The position numbers and the translations under genes are program-made. From Symmetrospora coprosmae (Eukaryota > Basidiomycota > Cystobasidiomycetes > Symmetrosporaceae), in assembly GCA_008802785.1 (NCBI GenBank), contig VUYT01000001.1, positions 806,001-870,000 of the forward strand: 64,000 nt of DNA, read 5' to 3'. Of the stretch, positions 33,305 through 51,000 are shown one piece after another. The notes beneath the pieces were generated by a model. That model worked only from the letters and a program-made list of their open reading frames with translations. It did not search any database and was not told the DNA's origin. How positions within the stretch are numbered: the stretch's first letter is position 1; each line of letters opens with the position of its first letter.

Positions 33305-33679
33305 AGTGCTTGAAGAGGATACAACAGCAGGGGTTGTTCTTGCTGCTGCTAGGGCTGCGTTCTTCTTGAGCGTCTCGGCCAGGGCCATTCGCTCCTTGAC
33401 ATACTCGAGCAGGCTCTTCTTGGTAGGGTCGAAGGGCGCCGTAGCAATCTCTGCCTTGACCCATGTTGCAATCTGCCCTGTTCCGAGAAAGTTGCGATCC
33501 CACTCCGACTGCGTTGCGGCGGCAAGGCTGCAGTCGGTGAGATGGCGGAGAGTGGCAAACAGGATATGGTCAGTGACGGCAAGGACGCATGCCAGGACGG
33601 TTGACCTGCCCCAGCCTGAGGGCGGATGGCATTGAACGTACATAGCGTTAACCCTATCCGCGCTGATGATGGCGGTCAT
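29480..33679 (-). CDS. PNUTS-like protein phosphatase 1 regulatory subunit with TFIIS N-terminal domain
   Basis: Eight exons, complement of 33642-33679, 31985-33527, 31281-31380, 31060-31185, 30371-30984, 30202-30301, 29581-30136 and 29480-29501, about 1032 residues. A TFIIS N-terminal (LW) domain spans about 528-602, rebuilt by three splices (VLRKLPITLDVLTSLRGVG, then EITKDIAGQLVKKWTRM). A PP1-docking RVxF motif, KSVRW, lies near residue 777 in the same setting as human PNUTS (FVEVLVYGDE follows), with EVEWEMPPL after it. PNUTS/PPP1R10 and yeast Ref2 recruit PP1 to transcription termination machinery. The N-terminal 500 residues are Gln/Pro/Tyr-rich. Intron 31381-31984 is unusually long (604 bases). 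The first 38-base exon and the last 22-base exon are weakly supported. Confidence 0.75.
33272..33301 (-). repeat. CTG/CAG run (polyGln) in the PNUTS-like gene
   Basis: About ten CTG triplets on the plus strand, translated as consecutive Gln in exon 2 of the PNUTS-like gene. Confidence 0.85.
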
Positions 33680-34820
33680 TGGGAAAAATGGTTGGAACCG
33701 AGCGGTGCTCGAGCCAGCGGGACTGCCCAAGGCCGAGTGATGGTGCTGCCACCGTAGCCGCTGAAAGGGTCAACAGAGCGCAGTGTGAGCGATGACGCTG
33801 TCCGATGAGCAGCATGATTTGCACTGCGCGTCGATTCTCGTTGCCATGTGGCAGTCGCGCGCCTCACGATAAGAAACTAGACAAACAAGCCTGCAGCCCA
33901 ATCAGGCTGGTCGAGGCCAGGCAGCGGCGCTCGCTCGCCAGTCTCGACGTGGACGGGACGTCGAGGATGATGATCACGCTCGACAAACACAGCTTTCACG
34001 CACGTCCGACGATGACGGCGTTCGTAGTGTGGGCAAGAGAGAGAGACAAGGCAGTCCGGAGCAACCGCGGATACAGTCCTCCTTGATGGGTCTCGTCAGG
34101 GTCTCAGTCAGCTCGCTTGAAGGGGCGTGTGGGCAGCTCGAGGACGGCAAGCGCGCCTAGAAGGAGCAGCAGCAGAAGCATCAGGGAATTCAGTAAGTCA
34201 GAAGAGAGCATACGTGTGCAAATATGTGCTGCTACTCACTCTGCGATTACTGTATGTGGTGGGTGCGTGTTGAGGTGGAGTGGGCAGGAGCCAGAAGCGC
34301 AGCTGGGAGGGAGACTGCCCAGGACGAGCAACGGCTGGAGGCCAAAACCGCAGGACGAGCGGGGCAGCGTCGGACGAGCGAGATTGAATGAGCAGAGGCA
34401 GGCAGCATACAGCCAGAGTGCATTACCTCTAGTAGGGTGTCGAGACGTACCCGCCGTTGCCATCCTTCCTGCAGCCGGAGGCGTTGTGTATCTCTAGTCG
34501 CTTCAATGGCAGTCAACGATATTTGCTTAACTCCCTTGAGGACGTTTCGTAAGGGCGGCTTATGCGATCATTAGAGCCGATTGGTTGACTCGGAGGGGCC
34601 TGAGGCTGAAGCGCTTTCAAGGCGAAGCTCGCTCAACCCAATCTCACGAAATTCGCGTCAAGCCCCAATTCTGAAAGCCGGGACCCCTTCGCCCTTTTCC
34701 CCTAGCCCTGCCCCTTGACTCCGCTTCTAACACTTCTAGCAGCTCGACAGTAACCGCAAGGTCCGCGACATCAAACAACACAGAAAGACTTGACAACATC
34801 ACATCACAGTACACATTACA
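33680..34820. other. Divergent regulatory region between the PNUTS-like and HMG-box genes
   Basis: 1.14 kb without recognisable coding sequence. An inverted CCAAT (ATTGG at 34580-34584) lies 240 bases before the HMG-box start. Short frames in both strands have no family features. An additional 5' exon of the PNUTS-like gene cannot be excluded. Confidence 0.45.
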
Positions 34821-36068
34821 ATGGCAAAGGGAAAAGCAGCAAAGTCCGACCCTGCCGCTATTGAGCGCGCAGAGATCATCAAGAACCAGGTGCGTTGTGT
34901 CGTGCGAGGACCAGGCCTGCTTCGCCCTCTTTCGCCGCCGTAGTCGAGCTCCTGCCTGCCTGCGGAAGGAAGAACACCTCGGCTGACGCCACCGTTCCGG
35001 ACCTACCTCTCCACGCGCCTACTCTTCTGCCATTCTCAAAAAACAAACATGATGCAGCTCGTGTCGCAGTACCTCCACCTCGCTACTGCCATGAAGCGCT
35101 GCCACAGCGCCGTCGAAGCCTATGCGACCGCGCTGAACGAGGCCGTCGAGACGGACGAGATCATCACGCTCCTCCGCGCCCCGCCCGCCACGCGCATGCC
35201 CTCTGGTCTCCCCGAGCAGCTGCCCTTCATCACGACCAGCGGCGAGGGCGCCAGCACAAGCAAGAAGCGCGGCGCTGCCGCCGAGTCGGAGGACGAGCTC
35301 GCGGATGGTGACGAGGAGGGCGGGCCCAAGAAGAAGCGCAGGGCCAGGAAGGAGAAGAAGCCCGTCGATCCCAACGCACCCAAGCGACCCGCGTCCGCCT
35401 ACATTCTCTTCCAGAACGTCAACCGAGGCTTGATGAAGGAGCAGAACCCGGACCTCCCGTACCAGGAGCTGCTGCAGAAGATCGGCGAGGCCTGGAAGGC
35501 GCTCGGCGTCGAAGGACAGGCTGTGAGTCAAGCGGAATATGAGCGATGGCCACCTCTTCTGCAAAGAGTCGCTGACTTCCTGCCGCGTCCGTGTCTGCGC
35601 GTACAGCAATACAAGGAGGCTGCCGACCAGGCCATGGGCGAGTGGCGCGAGAAGACCGTGGCCTACGCCGCCGAGGGCAAGGAGGAGGCTGAGGAGGAGA
35701 ATGGCACCCCTTCTTCTGTCGCTGCGCCTCTGCCCGCACCGAAGGAGAAGAAGGAGAAGGAGAAGAAGCCGTCGGCCGCCAAAGCCGCAAAGGCCGCCGC
35801 CGCCGCTCCCGAGGTCGAGGCTCCCGCTACGAGCAGCAAGAGCGAGCCCAAGAAGCGAGCCGTGACGAAGGCCGCCACCGCCAGCACCCCCGCTGCCGTT
35901 ACCGCTACCTCGACACCCGCCGCAAAGAGCGCTGCAGCCCCGCGACCCGCCTCGGCGGTCCCCAAGAAGGGCGCTGCCCCTACTCCCGCACAGCAGGCCG
36001 CTGACTCGAGCTCGGGCTCTGGTAGCGATGACGACTCTGACGACTCGTCCGACGCTGAAAGCGATTGA
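34821..36068 (+). CDS. HMG-box chromatin protein (Hmo1/Nhp10-like)
   Basis: Three exons: 34821-34889, 35058-35522 and 35607-36068, 331 residues, phases 0. One HMG box spans about 125-195 (DPNAPKRPASAYILFQNVN; LPYQELLQKIGEAWKALG; then QYKEAADQAMGEW after the splice), which bends DNA in a sequence-independent way. Residues 15-55 form a helical region upstream of the box, as in Hmo1 and Nhp10. A basic cluster (KKKRRARKEKK) directly precedes the box. The C-terminal half is Lys/Ala/Pro-rich and histone H1-like, ending in an acidic Asp/Ser tail (about DDDSDDSSDAESD) that may fold back on the box. Nhp10 and Hmo1 cannot be separated from sequence alone. The first intron (168 bases) is long for this window. 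Confidence 0.85.
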
Positions 36069-36473
36069 GTCGCACAGGGCTTAGTAGCTGTGAGGGTTCG
36101 CTAGGCGGAAGGCCGCCCGGCTGCCACGAAGGTTGCGGGCCCTTCGCCCTGCGTGCGGACCGCATGGCAAACGGCCAAAGCGAAACAGAAGTAGGACAGA
36201 GCAGGCGCTCGAGTTTTTGGAGGATGCAGACGTCAGTTGAGCACAGCGGGGACGCTGGCAATATGAGGCAGGAACGAGAGGCGAAATCACGACGAATGGG
36301 TTAGCGAAGCGTTCTGATGTTGTACAGACCTTCAATACTTAGGAATGCGCCTTTTCAGGAGTTCATCCGCGCCAATCTGCCTTCTCATAACGCGATGAAA
36401 TGGTTGCAACAGAAGATATGCGGACGGCTGACATATACGACGTACACTTGCGAACATAGGCGAACGGAATGAA
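36069..36473. other. Convergent intergenic region, no gene seen
   Basis: 405 bases between the 3' ends of the HMG-box and DNAJC3-like genes. No coding signal beyond shadow frames. Confidence 0.45.
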
Positions 36474-38471
36474 TCACCCAAAGTGGAACTTGAAGTTGCC
36501 TCCGCCTCCTCCGAAACCGCCCTGGTGGAAAAAGTGCTGCTGCCCGCCTCCCTGCTGGAAGAAAGGGTTGCCTGCGAACCCTCCGCCCGCGCCCTGCTGG
36601 AATGGGTGCTGGTGATGCTGCTGCTGCTGCGTCTCTGGATCGTTTGGGTCCTGCCCGTTGTCGTACTGCCTGCGCAGCTCCGGGTTGCCGAGGACCTCCC
36701 ACGCCTGGTTGACCGCGGCCATCTTCTCCTCGGAGCCCGTCTCCTTGTCCGGATGGGCAATCTTGGTCATGCGGCGGTACGCCTTCTTGATTGTCTTTGT
36801 GTCTGCGTCGCGGTCCACGCCGAGCACCTTGTAGTAGTCGCGCTTCTTGCTCTGCTTGAGCAGGCGCTGCGCCTTCTGCAGCTTGTCGAGCACCTGCCGG
36901 TCGCTGCGCCCGCCCTTTTCGAATGCGGCACTCAGGTGGCGCACGGCCTCTTCGTGGTTCTCGTCCTTGAGCGCGAGCTCGCCGAGCCCGAGCAGGCCGT
37001 CCGTGTTCTCCGGGTCGCGCGCATGCACCTCGCGGCACGCGGGCGCAGCGAGGCGCACGCTCCCGTTTGAGACGTACGCTTTGCACGTCCAGCCGTACAG
37101 CACGACGAGCAGCTGCGAGCGCGCTTCGGCAGGGAGGGCATACGCGTCTGCGTGCTCGGCGACCAGCGCTCTGGCACGCGTGACCAGGCCCGAGCTGCTC
37201 TCGGAGCCTTTCGGGTCCAGCAGGTTGAGAGCGCTGCGCCAGCCGCCAGACTCGACAAAGTTGCGCGTCTTGGCCATGTCCTTATCGAGCGACTTGAGCG
37301 AGCGGAAGAGCTTCTTGCACGATCTCGAATCCGGGTCAAAGTGCAGGCATTGCTTCATGGGAGCGAGGAAGGCGTTGGAGGATGCCCGTGGGAGGAAGAG
37401 TGCGGACAGGAGCGATAGCCGGGTGAGGATCTCGGGGTTGTTGGGCGATAGCGAGACGGCGCGTCTGCGGAGATGTCAACTCGGTTTTGGGTTAGCTGGG
37501 GTGTAGTTCGGAGAGCTAGCGTGCGCGGGCTGCTCACGTAAGATCTCCCGCTGCATCCTCTATCCGGTCGAGCTTCGAGTAGCACCCCGCACGCAGTTCC
37601 AGCAGACGCGTGCTCGCGCTGGAGAGCTCGAGTGCATCGCCTGCGCCGTTCACGCATCCCTCCCAATCCTGCTTGCTGCTGGCCTTCTCCGCCCGTGCGA
37701 GCGCTGCTTCCGCAGTCTGCACGCTGCCTTTGAGTTCGAGCGCTGTTCTGTCTGATGCGTGCGTCTCGAGGTAGACGCCGAGCGACTCGAGCGACTCTGA
37801 GTACTGGCCTAGCCGGAGCTGTATCCGGGCGGACTGCAGGCGGGCCTGGATGCGTGGCAAGGAGAGCATGGTGACAGAGGTCAGCGAGAGGACACGGCCA
37901 GAGACGGTTGCCTGCCGTTGGAACTTTCAGGAGTCGGCACCTACCTGGTCAAACTCGGTAAGGGCCAGGACACCCTGAAAGTCGTCGAGGGCTTTCTTGG
38001 TTTGGCCGAGTGCCAGGCGAGCGGTGCCGCGCTTGAAGAGGTTGAGCTGCAGCGCGGCGAGCGTGACCAGGCAGTGTCCGTCAGCACCGTATCCTGACCG
38101 TGAGGATGCCCCATCTACGCCCTGCCCTCTGCGGCTTTGGCCACTTAGGGGCACTTTCCACGTCGACACACACGGGGCACGACGCGTGGAGTGCAGGCGA
38201 GATGCTCTGCTCGAGCATGCCAACTCACATAGCTCGAGCTGTCCCTCTCGACGAGGACGTTGTACAGCTCGAGTGCGTCCCCTCCCTTGCCGGAGCTCAG
38301 GAGGCCGTCCGCCTTTGCGAGGAGCTGCGAGGTTGGGAGATCTGCCAGGTGGTCGTCCGGCTGCTGCGACGATGCAGAGGCAGAGGCTGCCGTCAGGGCG
38401 ATGAGGGCGGTCTGGATGAGCAGGAGGACGGCGATGCTCCGTGCAAGGGCGATGCGCGTAGTTGCTGCCAT
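36474..38471 (-). CDS. DNAJC3/P58IPK-like ER co-chaperone (TPR plus J domain)
   Basis: Four exons, complement of 38229-38471, 37945-38046, 37538-37845 and 36474-37464, 547 residues, all phases consistent. A signal peptide or anchor occupies residues 8-33 (VLLLIQTALIALTAASA). TPR-like helices follow: TARLALGQTKKALDDFQ, RIQLRLGQYSESLESL, DALELSSASTRLLELRAG and GLGELALKDENHEEAVRHL. The J domain is at about 422-490 (KRDYYKVLGVDRDADTKTIK; HPDK; VNQAWEVLGNPELRRQYD), and a Gly/Gln/Phe-rich tail ends it. The order signal, TPR, J matches DNAJC3/P58IPK, which hands unfolded clients to BiP in the ER lumen. No KDEL-type retention signal is seen. It shares a 458-base divergent promoter with ARO1. Confidence 0.92.
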
Positions 38472-38929
38472 GGCTGTGCGCCTCTGACAGTGCTGCGTCT
38501 AATGGGCAGAGAAAGGGTAAGAGGCGACCTGGGACGCTCAGGCACGAGAGCGCCACCCAGCCAGCTCCGACACATCATGGCAACATGCGCCATGGAGCAC
38601 AGCAGTGCAATGCAGGATGCTGTTAAGCTATCGCATGCAGCTCTGCCCAGCGCGCAGCCTTTGCAAGCTGTGCCAAGGACTGTACCACCTGACTGCAAGT
38701 GACCACACCCGCCGACTCGGCCGCATCTCGCAATACTGTACTGTAAGGGGGAGCTCCGCTGCCGCTGCTGCCCCCCCCAACTCTCGAAATTCTGGGACGC
38801 GGGCGAGTCACTGCAACACTTCTACCTTCCTGGCAGCCATATCCAAAGCAGTACCGCAGTCGTAGCGACAGCACAGCAGAAGCAAAAAGCGCAGAGGGCT
38901 CCTCTCGCTCTAGCACCCACTTGCTCACC
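38472..38929. promoter_or_regulatory. Divergent promoter between the DNAJC3-like gene and ARO1
   Basis: Shared 458-base upstream region. It contains a GAGTCA (TGACTC on the other strand) at 38805-38810, 120 bases before the ARO1 start. This is the core of the Gcn4/Cpc1 general amino acid control element. One such hexamer may occur by chance. Confidence 0.35.
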
Positions 38930-44244
<5,315 letters not shown>

Positions 44245-44546
44245 GTGCATCGAGCGCGCCAGCCATTCTGTGTCATGCGAATTAGCGCTGTCGCGGCAGG
44301 TCCGCCCGACGGAACGACCTTTGATACCCTCTGTACTCGCTAGGTACAATCCAGAAGCTAGAATTAGCCGTAATACAGGCTCGAGAGGCGTCCAGCCAGG
44401 ATACAGCGCAGGTCGTGTAGCTTCGCCTATTGTGCTTGCTTCGATTGCATTTGCCACAGGCTGAGTGACGCGTACGCTCATGGACATGTTGAGGTCGGCT
44501 TTGTTCCGACAGTATCCGTACATCCAGCTGAGCATCCGTCTATGCC
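44245..44546. other. Gap between ARO1 and the MIX23-like gene
   Basis: 302 bases with the ARO1 3' end and the start region of the next gene. No coding signal seen. Confidence 0.45.
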
Positions 44547-45451
44547 ATGGCTCATTCCGCATCCTCATCTAGCATCCCATCGTCGCCCTCGAGGTCTGGC
44601 CCGCTGCTCGGCTCGGCGTATCTTCTGGATGCATCATCGATCCCACCTGCCTCGCCTGCTGACATCGGCACGAGCATATGCTTGAACCTGAGCTACTTCA
44701 AGTCTACGATAGCAGGATATAGGAAGCTGGACGATGCAATCACTACGCGGCTGAACCGGGACGCTGCTCTCCACCGCGCGGACGTGCTCGATGTCAACGA
44801 GCAGTCGCAACGCAACACCTGTCAGCGCATCTGGTTGGATGTTCTCGGTGCGCTTCTCGGACTTCGGCCCTCTTCGGACGGTCTGCTGGACCAGCTTTGA
44901 CGCCTCAAGGTGTCCTCATACGCACCATCGCAGAATCCTGGCGGCGCCGCGAGGCTGTGATACGCCACTGTGTGGCCGCAACCGATGAGCGCGTCCAGGA
45001 CCGCGTCTCAGATCTACAGCAAGCAAAAGCGCGCGAGAGAGCTGTCGACTACGACAGACTGGACGCGGACCGTGAGGCACGGCGGGTGCGCGATGAGCTC
45101 TACAGCGAGGAAGCGAGGGTGCGTTCCGGATCTCCCAGACCGTTCGCTGAGGTTCTCATCTGATTCCCTTACCCCGTGTCTTGGGCTGGCTTCTATCATG
45201 CAGCGTCAGCAACTACACAACGAATTATCAGGTGGGGAGGTTCACACGCCCTTGTGCTGCAGTGCCGGTGCAATCTAACGCAGTTACGTCTCGTGCCTTT
45301 AGTCGAGTCCATCGTACGCCGGCGGACTGTATCGGCTTTCTTCGCGCGGTGTCCAGACTTTGTTCCACCTCCCAGCCCCGATGGAGGTTCTTCGTTGCCT
45401 GCCGTGGATTTACAGCCCATGCCTATGCCGAGACGGCCAGTCAACCTGTAG
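44547..45451 (+). CDS. MIX23/CID2-like coiled-coil protein
   Basis: Four exons: 44547-44847, 44910-45118, 45204-45231 and 45303-45451, 228 residues, all phases consistent. The family (caffeine-induced death protein 2 / Mix23) comprises small helical proteins; yeast Mix23 sits in the mitochondrial intermembrane space. Matching features are ICLNLSYFKSTI, YRKLDDAITTRLNR, CQRIWLDVL, then AESWRRREAVIRHCV and a long charged coiled coil. After the splices the segment LHNELSVESIVRRRTV matches the conserved family end. Exon 3 is only 28 bases. The three cysteines do not form the CX13C spacing I would expect for Mix23, so intermembrane-space location is uncertain. Confidence 0.75.
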
Positions 45452-45860
45452 TTACGAGTACCTGAGCGGTGGCGTGCGCAATCAGAGGTGCGAGATGGCA
45501 TTACCGTATCATCCCCACCGCCGCAGGAGTGACAGCAATAACGATCAGACCACATATGACTGCTGTGCCTATGGCGATGCCCATGTGTGCCTTGCAGTGG
45601 CCATTGCTGATCTTCGGCCTCACCCTCGACTTGCGGCTACCGTGACAAGACCGGGGCGTCTCACGTGCTGAATGGAATTTTGGGGAAGTAGTGTCAGTCT
45701 CCTCTGCTGGATTCGCATCTTTCGGTATTACAGAGTCGCCTTGCTACTGTCAACAGCTGAATAGCTTCTGCGACGAGCGACGAGCGACGAGCCTACTCCT
45801 CGGGCTGCCTTCTCCCATTGCCAGCTGCCGCCTGGCCCCTGCTGCCCTGCCCTGCCCGTC
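45452..45860. other. Gap upstream of UTP15
   Basis: 409 bases with the 3' end of the MIX23-like gene and the UTP15 promoter. A short GACGAGC direct repeat lies near 45772-45790. No gene seen. Confidence 0.45.
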
Positions 45861-47894
45861 ATGGACTTCGCCCCGACAGCAGTCTCGCGAAAGGCAAAGA
45901 GCACGTCGACCCTCACATCAGCCAGCGCAAAGGCAGAGGAGCGCTACTGGCGGGACTTCAAAGTGCGTGGGCGCAGGCACAGATGCTACTGCTGCTGCAA
46001 TGGCTGCCGGGCTGCGTCATGCCGCAAGGTTTGTGTGGGACGCGTGCGCTGATTCCGACTTCTGGACCTCTGCGCACGCAGTCCTCCGTCTTCATCAAGT
46101 CGTACGCTCCCATCGTCTCGCTCCACTTCTCCCAGTCGAGTCCATACCGCTATGCCGTCACATCCGGGACGCGCCTTCAGATTTACAACAGCAAGACGAA
46201 CAGGGTCGTAAAGACCATTAGCAAGTTCAAGGAGCTTGCCCGGAGCGGAACCATCAGGGACGATGGCAATCTCGTCATCGCAGCAGACGATTCTGGTCTG
46301 GTCCAGGTGGGTCTGCGTGGTACGACGAGAGCTCGGTCGACTTAAAGCTGAGGCCCGCTTCGGTTGTCGCACAGATCTTCGACATCAAATCTCGGGCGGT
46401 CCTCCGGAGTATACGAGCGCACAAGCAGTGAGCGTGGAACCATCTCTCGTGGATTAGTAGAGCTCGACTCACACAGCCTCGGACTCGTACAGGCCCGTCC
46501 ATGTCACCCTCTTCTCCCCGACCACAAGCTCTCACGGGAAGCCCACCTTCTTGACGGCCTCCGACGACACGACGCTCAAGCTGTACGATCTGGGAACATC
46601 AGAACAGATTAGCTACCTCACAGGGCACGCCGACTACGTCCGAACGGCAGCGTACGTCCCATCCAACCCTCATCTAATCGTGTCGGGAAGCTACGACGGC
46701 ACCATCAAGGTGTGGGATACGCGGCCAGGAGGATCCCGGGGCGAGAACGAAGGAGAGGATGCCACAGACGAGCCCGCACCCCGGCTGAGCAGAAGAGAGC
46801 GTGGGATGGCCAAAGAGATCATGTCCCTCGATCATGGCCATCCAGTCGAAAAGGTTCTGGTGCATCCCAACGGTACCCAGGTCATTTCGGCCGGTGGCCC
46901 CGTCATCAAGGTCTGGGATATCCTCACACCGGGAGGCAAGTGCCTGCGCGCCATGTCGAATCACCAAAAGACCGTCACCTGCCTCGAATGGGGAGACGGT
47001 CGGCCTTTCTCGACCACGTCAGGGACGGGATCGTCTGGCAAGAAGCGCCTGCTTTCGGCTGGGCTAGACGGTCTCATCAAGAGCTACGATATTGAGGACA
47101 ACTATCGCGTCGGCAAGACGATGCGTGTTGGCGCGGGTGTCCTATCGCTGGCCATGGCACCGGACGAAGGCACGCTGCTCATCGGGACTAGCACCGGCGA
47201 GCTCACCGTGCGGCGACGCATCATTGCACCAGGAGAGAAGGAGAAGCGGAGCAAAAATGCATCCGGTCTAGGAGGCGTAGATGCGCTTGGAGCGGGACCA
47301 GGAGAATACGAAGCAATCCTTGCTGCGCAGAGCCTGAATCAGGCGGCGGCGGACCGCTCAGACGCCCTCATGGAAGGCTTGCCATCTTCAGAGCAGCTTC
47401 TGCAGCAACAGCAGCGCGCGACGCTTACTCAGGTTCAGCGGATTGACCCGAAGACGGGCGAAGTACGAATCCAGCCTCTGGCGGCAAGGCACCGCCTGAA
47501 GGAATGGGACAAGCTGCTCAAGAACTTCCGCTACTCGGACGTCCTCGACTCGGTCACAAGCAAGGGCGTCAACACGGCCATTGCATTCAGCGTCATCAGC
47601 GAGCTCATGCATCGGGACGGCCTGCACCAGGCGCTCAACGCGAGAGACGAGGTCTCGCTGCTTCCCATCCTCCGCTTCCTGTACGAACACGTTGCCGACC
47701 CTCGGTACTCGGCTCTCGTGTGCGACACGCTCTCCGTCCTCATCGACCTCTACACGCCCGCTCTCGGGCAGAGCCCGCAGGTCGACAACATGTTCACCCG
47801 CCTCAAGCAGAAAGTCCAGCAAGAGATCGACTTTCAGCGCACCGTCATGCAGGTCAAGGGGCAGTTGCAGATGATCTTGGCCACGCAGGGTTGA
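45861..47894 (+). CDS. UTP15: UTP15, U3 snoRNP (t-UTP) WD-repeat protein
   Basis: Four exons: 45861-45962, 46082-46306, 46375-46427 and 46493-47894, 593 residues, all phases consistent. Utp15 is a t-UTP component of the small-subunit processome, needed for 18S rRNA maturation and rDNA transcription in the nucleolus. The N-terminal join YWRDFK to SSVFIKSYAPIVSLHF is characteristic. WD repeats run to about residue 330 (IFDIKSRAVLRSIRAHKQ; LTASDDTTLKLYD; LTGHADYVRTAAY; VSGSYDGTIKVWD). The C-terminal UTP15 domain, about 440-590, is present (LLKNFRYSDVLDSV; VSLLPILRFLYEHV; EIDFQRTVMQVKGQLQMI). Length is slightly above the usual 510-520 residues because of a loop in the WD region. It converges with the next gene, 131 bases between stops. 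Confidence 0.93.
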
Positions 47895-48025
47895 GATAAC
47901 AATGCGGCTAGATTGCTTGTGCGGTGGCTAGAACATGATGTTGTGACAACAACAAGATGAGAAATGCATGCAGTCATGTCTAGTCGTGATGGACCTTCCA
48001 AGAAGCGTGCACAGTCCGCCTCACC

Positions 48026-51000
48026 TCAGCATTGCTTCTCCTTTCCAGGCGAGGTTGCGCTCAAATGGATTCGCGAGGGTCTGGTAAGCAGTCGCCGTTC
48101 CTGCGGAGCAGATGCAGCCTGAGATACAAGCTGCCGTCGCTTTGATGGCGCGTCGCCATCCACATTCAGTCCAAGTGCCGCCTTGGGCCCTCGCCACAGC
48201 GAGAAAGCCACGGCGACCGCAAGGACGACGAGGAATCTAGACCAGAGCACGATGAGGTTCAGGTATTCCTTCGAGCTCGTTTGGATGCGCATGGCCAGCA
48301 TGGCTGGGGCATACCGCGCACGCAAATCGACGGGCCAGTAGTCGGTTCCGGCCGAGCCAGGCGCGCGAGTGTCAGAGCTGACTTGGTGATACTCGGTCAA
48401 TGATGACGAAGATGACGAAGGCGCGAGTCCGGTGTTGGATGACTGAACGATGAGCTGGATCTGCTTCCCTGAATCCAGCTTGCGCAGCTCATCGTCGCTG
48501 CCAATTGTGCGCAGGGCGGCAAGCCGCTTGTCCAGGTAGGCACTACTGTCGATGTAGGCATCCTGACCCCCGAGCTCGGTATCGTCCTTCGCAATGGCTC
48601 GAGCGAGCTCCTGCAAGCGCTCTCGACGCCTCGCAGCCTTGTCGTCGGCCTGCTCCCGCAGATTGACATCCCGACCACTCTCGATCGCGAGAGACGCGCC
48701 ACGCCTCCTGGCCTCCTCCTCTTCTCTCCAAGGATCATTCTCGTCAGATCCATCCGAAGTATCATCGTACACCCAATTCAGAGAGCCGTGGTGGCCGGCC
48801 GATCCGGTCTGTTTCGCTTGACCTGCACCGGTCTTTCCGAGGCCATCGTGATTCGCGACGTCCTTGAGCAGCAGCGGAAGCGACACGTGGTGCTCGTCGT
48901 CTGCCCAGGTGATCGGGAGGTCACACAGGCTGGCTTGCATGGCATCGTACGACTCGGCATTTGGCGGCCCTGCTGGCATCGCCAGCCCGTGATCCGCGTC
49001 GTACGCCTCTTGTTCCCTCGATGGATTTCCGGCGTGGTGCACGATGGCAAGCGCCATGCCAGAGGTCGTCTTCTCCGGAGTCTCGCGACTTTGAAGCACT
49101 GCCGTCGCAGCGGATGATGTCGAGCCACGCCACAAGCCATCAAGCTCGCTAGCGAGGGTGTGCTGTCCATGGCCTAGCACCCTAAGGCTGTTCGAGGGCG
49201 AGAGACCATGCAGAATGCTTTGGTCATCCTCGCTGGTTGATACAGAAGGCTCCGATTGCAGCCCCAGCTTGAGCTTGTAGAGGCGCTGCCAGTCCGCACT
49301 GGTCTCTTCTGGCGCGTCGGTATCCTCTTGCTCTTCCGGTCGCCTGTCGATGCGCAGCAAATGCTGAGATCGCCTGAGCAGGCTCTGGTCTGCTGCCGCG
49401 CCCCGCTTCATGGCCTCGAAGATGTCCATCTCTCCTCCAACGGCCTCGGCCCGGCGCGTTGCCTCGCGAGCCTCCCAATCTTCGCTCTGGAAGAACGAGC
49501 TGGCAGCAGAGACGGATCGTGAAAGACCGCCATGTCTGCTTGCGCGCGCTGCAGGAGCCAACGAGTTGTCTCTCTCTGGCTTAGCGGGACTCGATGAGGG
49601 TGACAAATCCTGAGTCAAATCGTACACGCTCGAAAGGCGGCGGTGTCTCTCGATCGTGCTCCGATTGCCGATAGCCTTCCTCTGCAAGGAAGACGTTGGC
49701 GATGCTTTCTGTGATGGCAGAATGGCGCAAGGTAGTTAGTTGGGCTGGTGGCATAGACTATTGCAGCAACGGCCCGCTCACATTGTCCGGGCTGCACAAG
49801 CCGATCTGCAGCATGGCACGTTCTCGGTCCCGCGTCTCGGCTTCCAGCACCCTATCTTCGAGCGCTTCATATTGCTCTCTGATCTCTTGCGCCTCCGAGC
49901 TTGCCTTCTGCATCCGAGCGACTAGCTGCTCACGAGACGAGGCCATCGAAGCATTTGTTGCCTCAAGTTCGCTGATCTCGGAAAGGAGTTGGCGGACAAC
50001 CTCTGGGTTGGGTTGCGCCTGGGACGGTTGCATAGAGCCATATCGAGATAGACTGGCTGGCGAGCTTGCATATCTGGAAATGCTTGCGCTGGCCATGTGG
50101 CGGATAGGCAGATCAAAGCCTGATCCTGCAGCCTCGATGTCGAAATGGTCAATGTCCGTATCTGTCGTAGTTGGCTGGGGCTGATCGTCGGTACGCTGTA
50201 GCAAGTGATCCTCGAGCCAAGCATCGTCGTGCTCGGGCGAGGCCCGGATCACTTTTCCTGCCCACAGGCCAGAGTCGTAGGAGGATCCTGAGGCCGTAGT
50301 GGCGGTCCCAGTACTGCTCTTGGCCCTGCTCAATCTGTCCTCTAGATCGCGATTCCTCTCCAGAGCTGCCTGAAGCTCAGTCTGCAAGTGACCCAGCTCC
50401 TTGTCCAGCCGGCGCAGCTTCCTCTTGCCGTTGGTGTCGGCTTGATCGAGCTCGTTTTCCAGCTCGTACAGCTTCCGCTCCAGCTCAGCGTTCTGTGTTG
50501 CCAGAGCTGCGTGCTGCTGCTGCAGCTGCAGCAGCGGTGTTGTGAGGCTCGTGTGATATAGGTTGCGATCCGAGCCTGACCTCGAAGGAGTGACAGAGGT
50601 GTTGGCAGATGGGCCGATGACGAGAACGGCGGATGAAATGCTGGAGGAGCGACTGTGCGATCTCCGAGCCAGGCGGCTCGCTCGAGGACTTGCGCCCGTC
50701 AAGCCTTGTCTGCGGCGCAGAGCAACAGGCGGGATCGAGGTGTCGCCGCAGAGCTCATCGTCCGTCCACGCATCTCGATCATTGCTGTCTGACGCAGCGC
50801 TCGACGCTTCGCGATACCTGTATCTGCCTTGCGAGCCATCGAGCGAGGACCTGGGGCTCGGTGGGGGCAGAGTTTCGATGTACTCGCTCCTGCCGGCGGG
50901 CGGTTTGGCGACACTTTCGCCGTTGCTGGCGGAGAGGGAGAAGGGAATGCTGAAAGCGGTCAAGGGCTTGACATCGCGATAGTGGGCGGATGGCGGTGAT

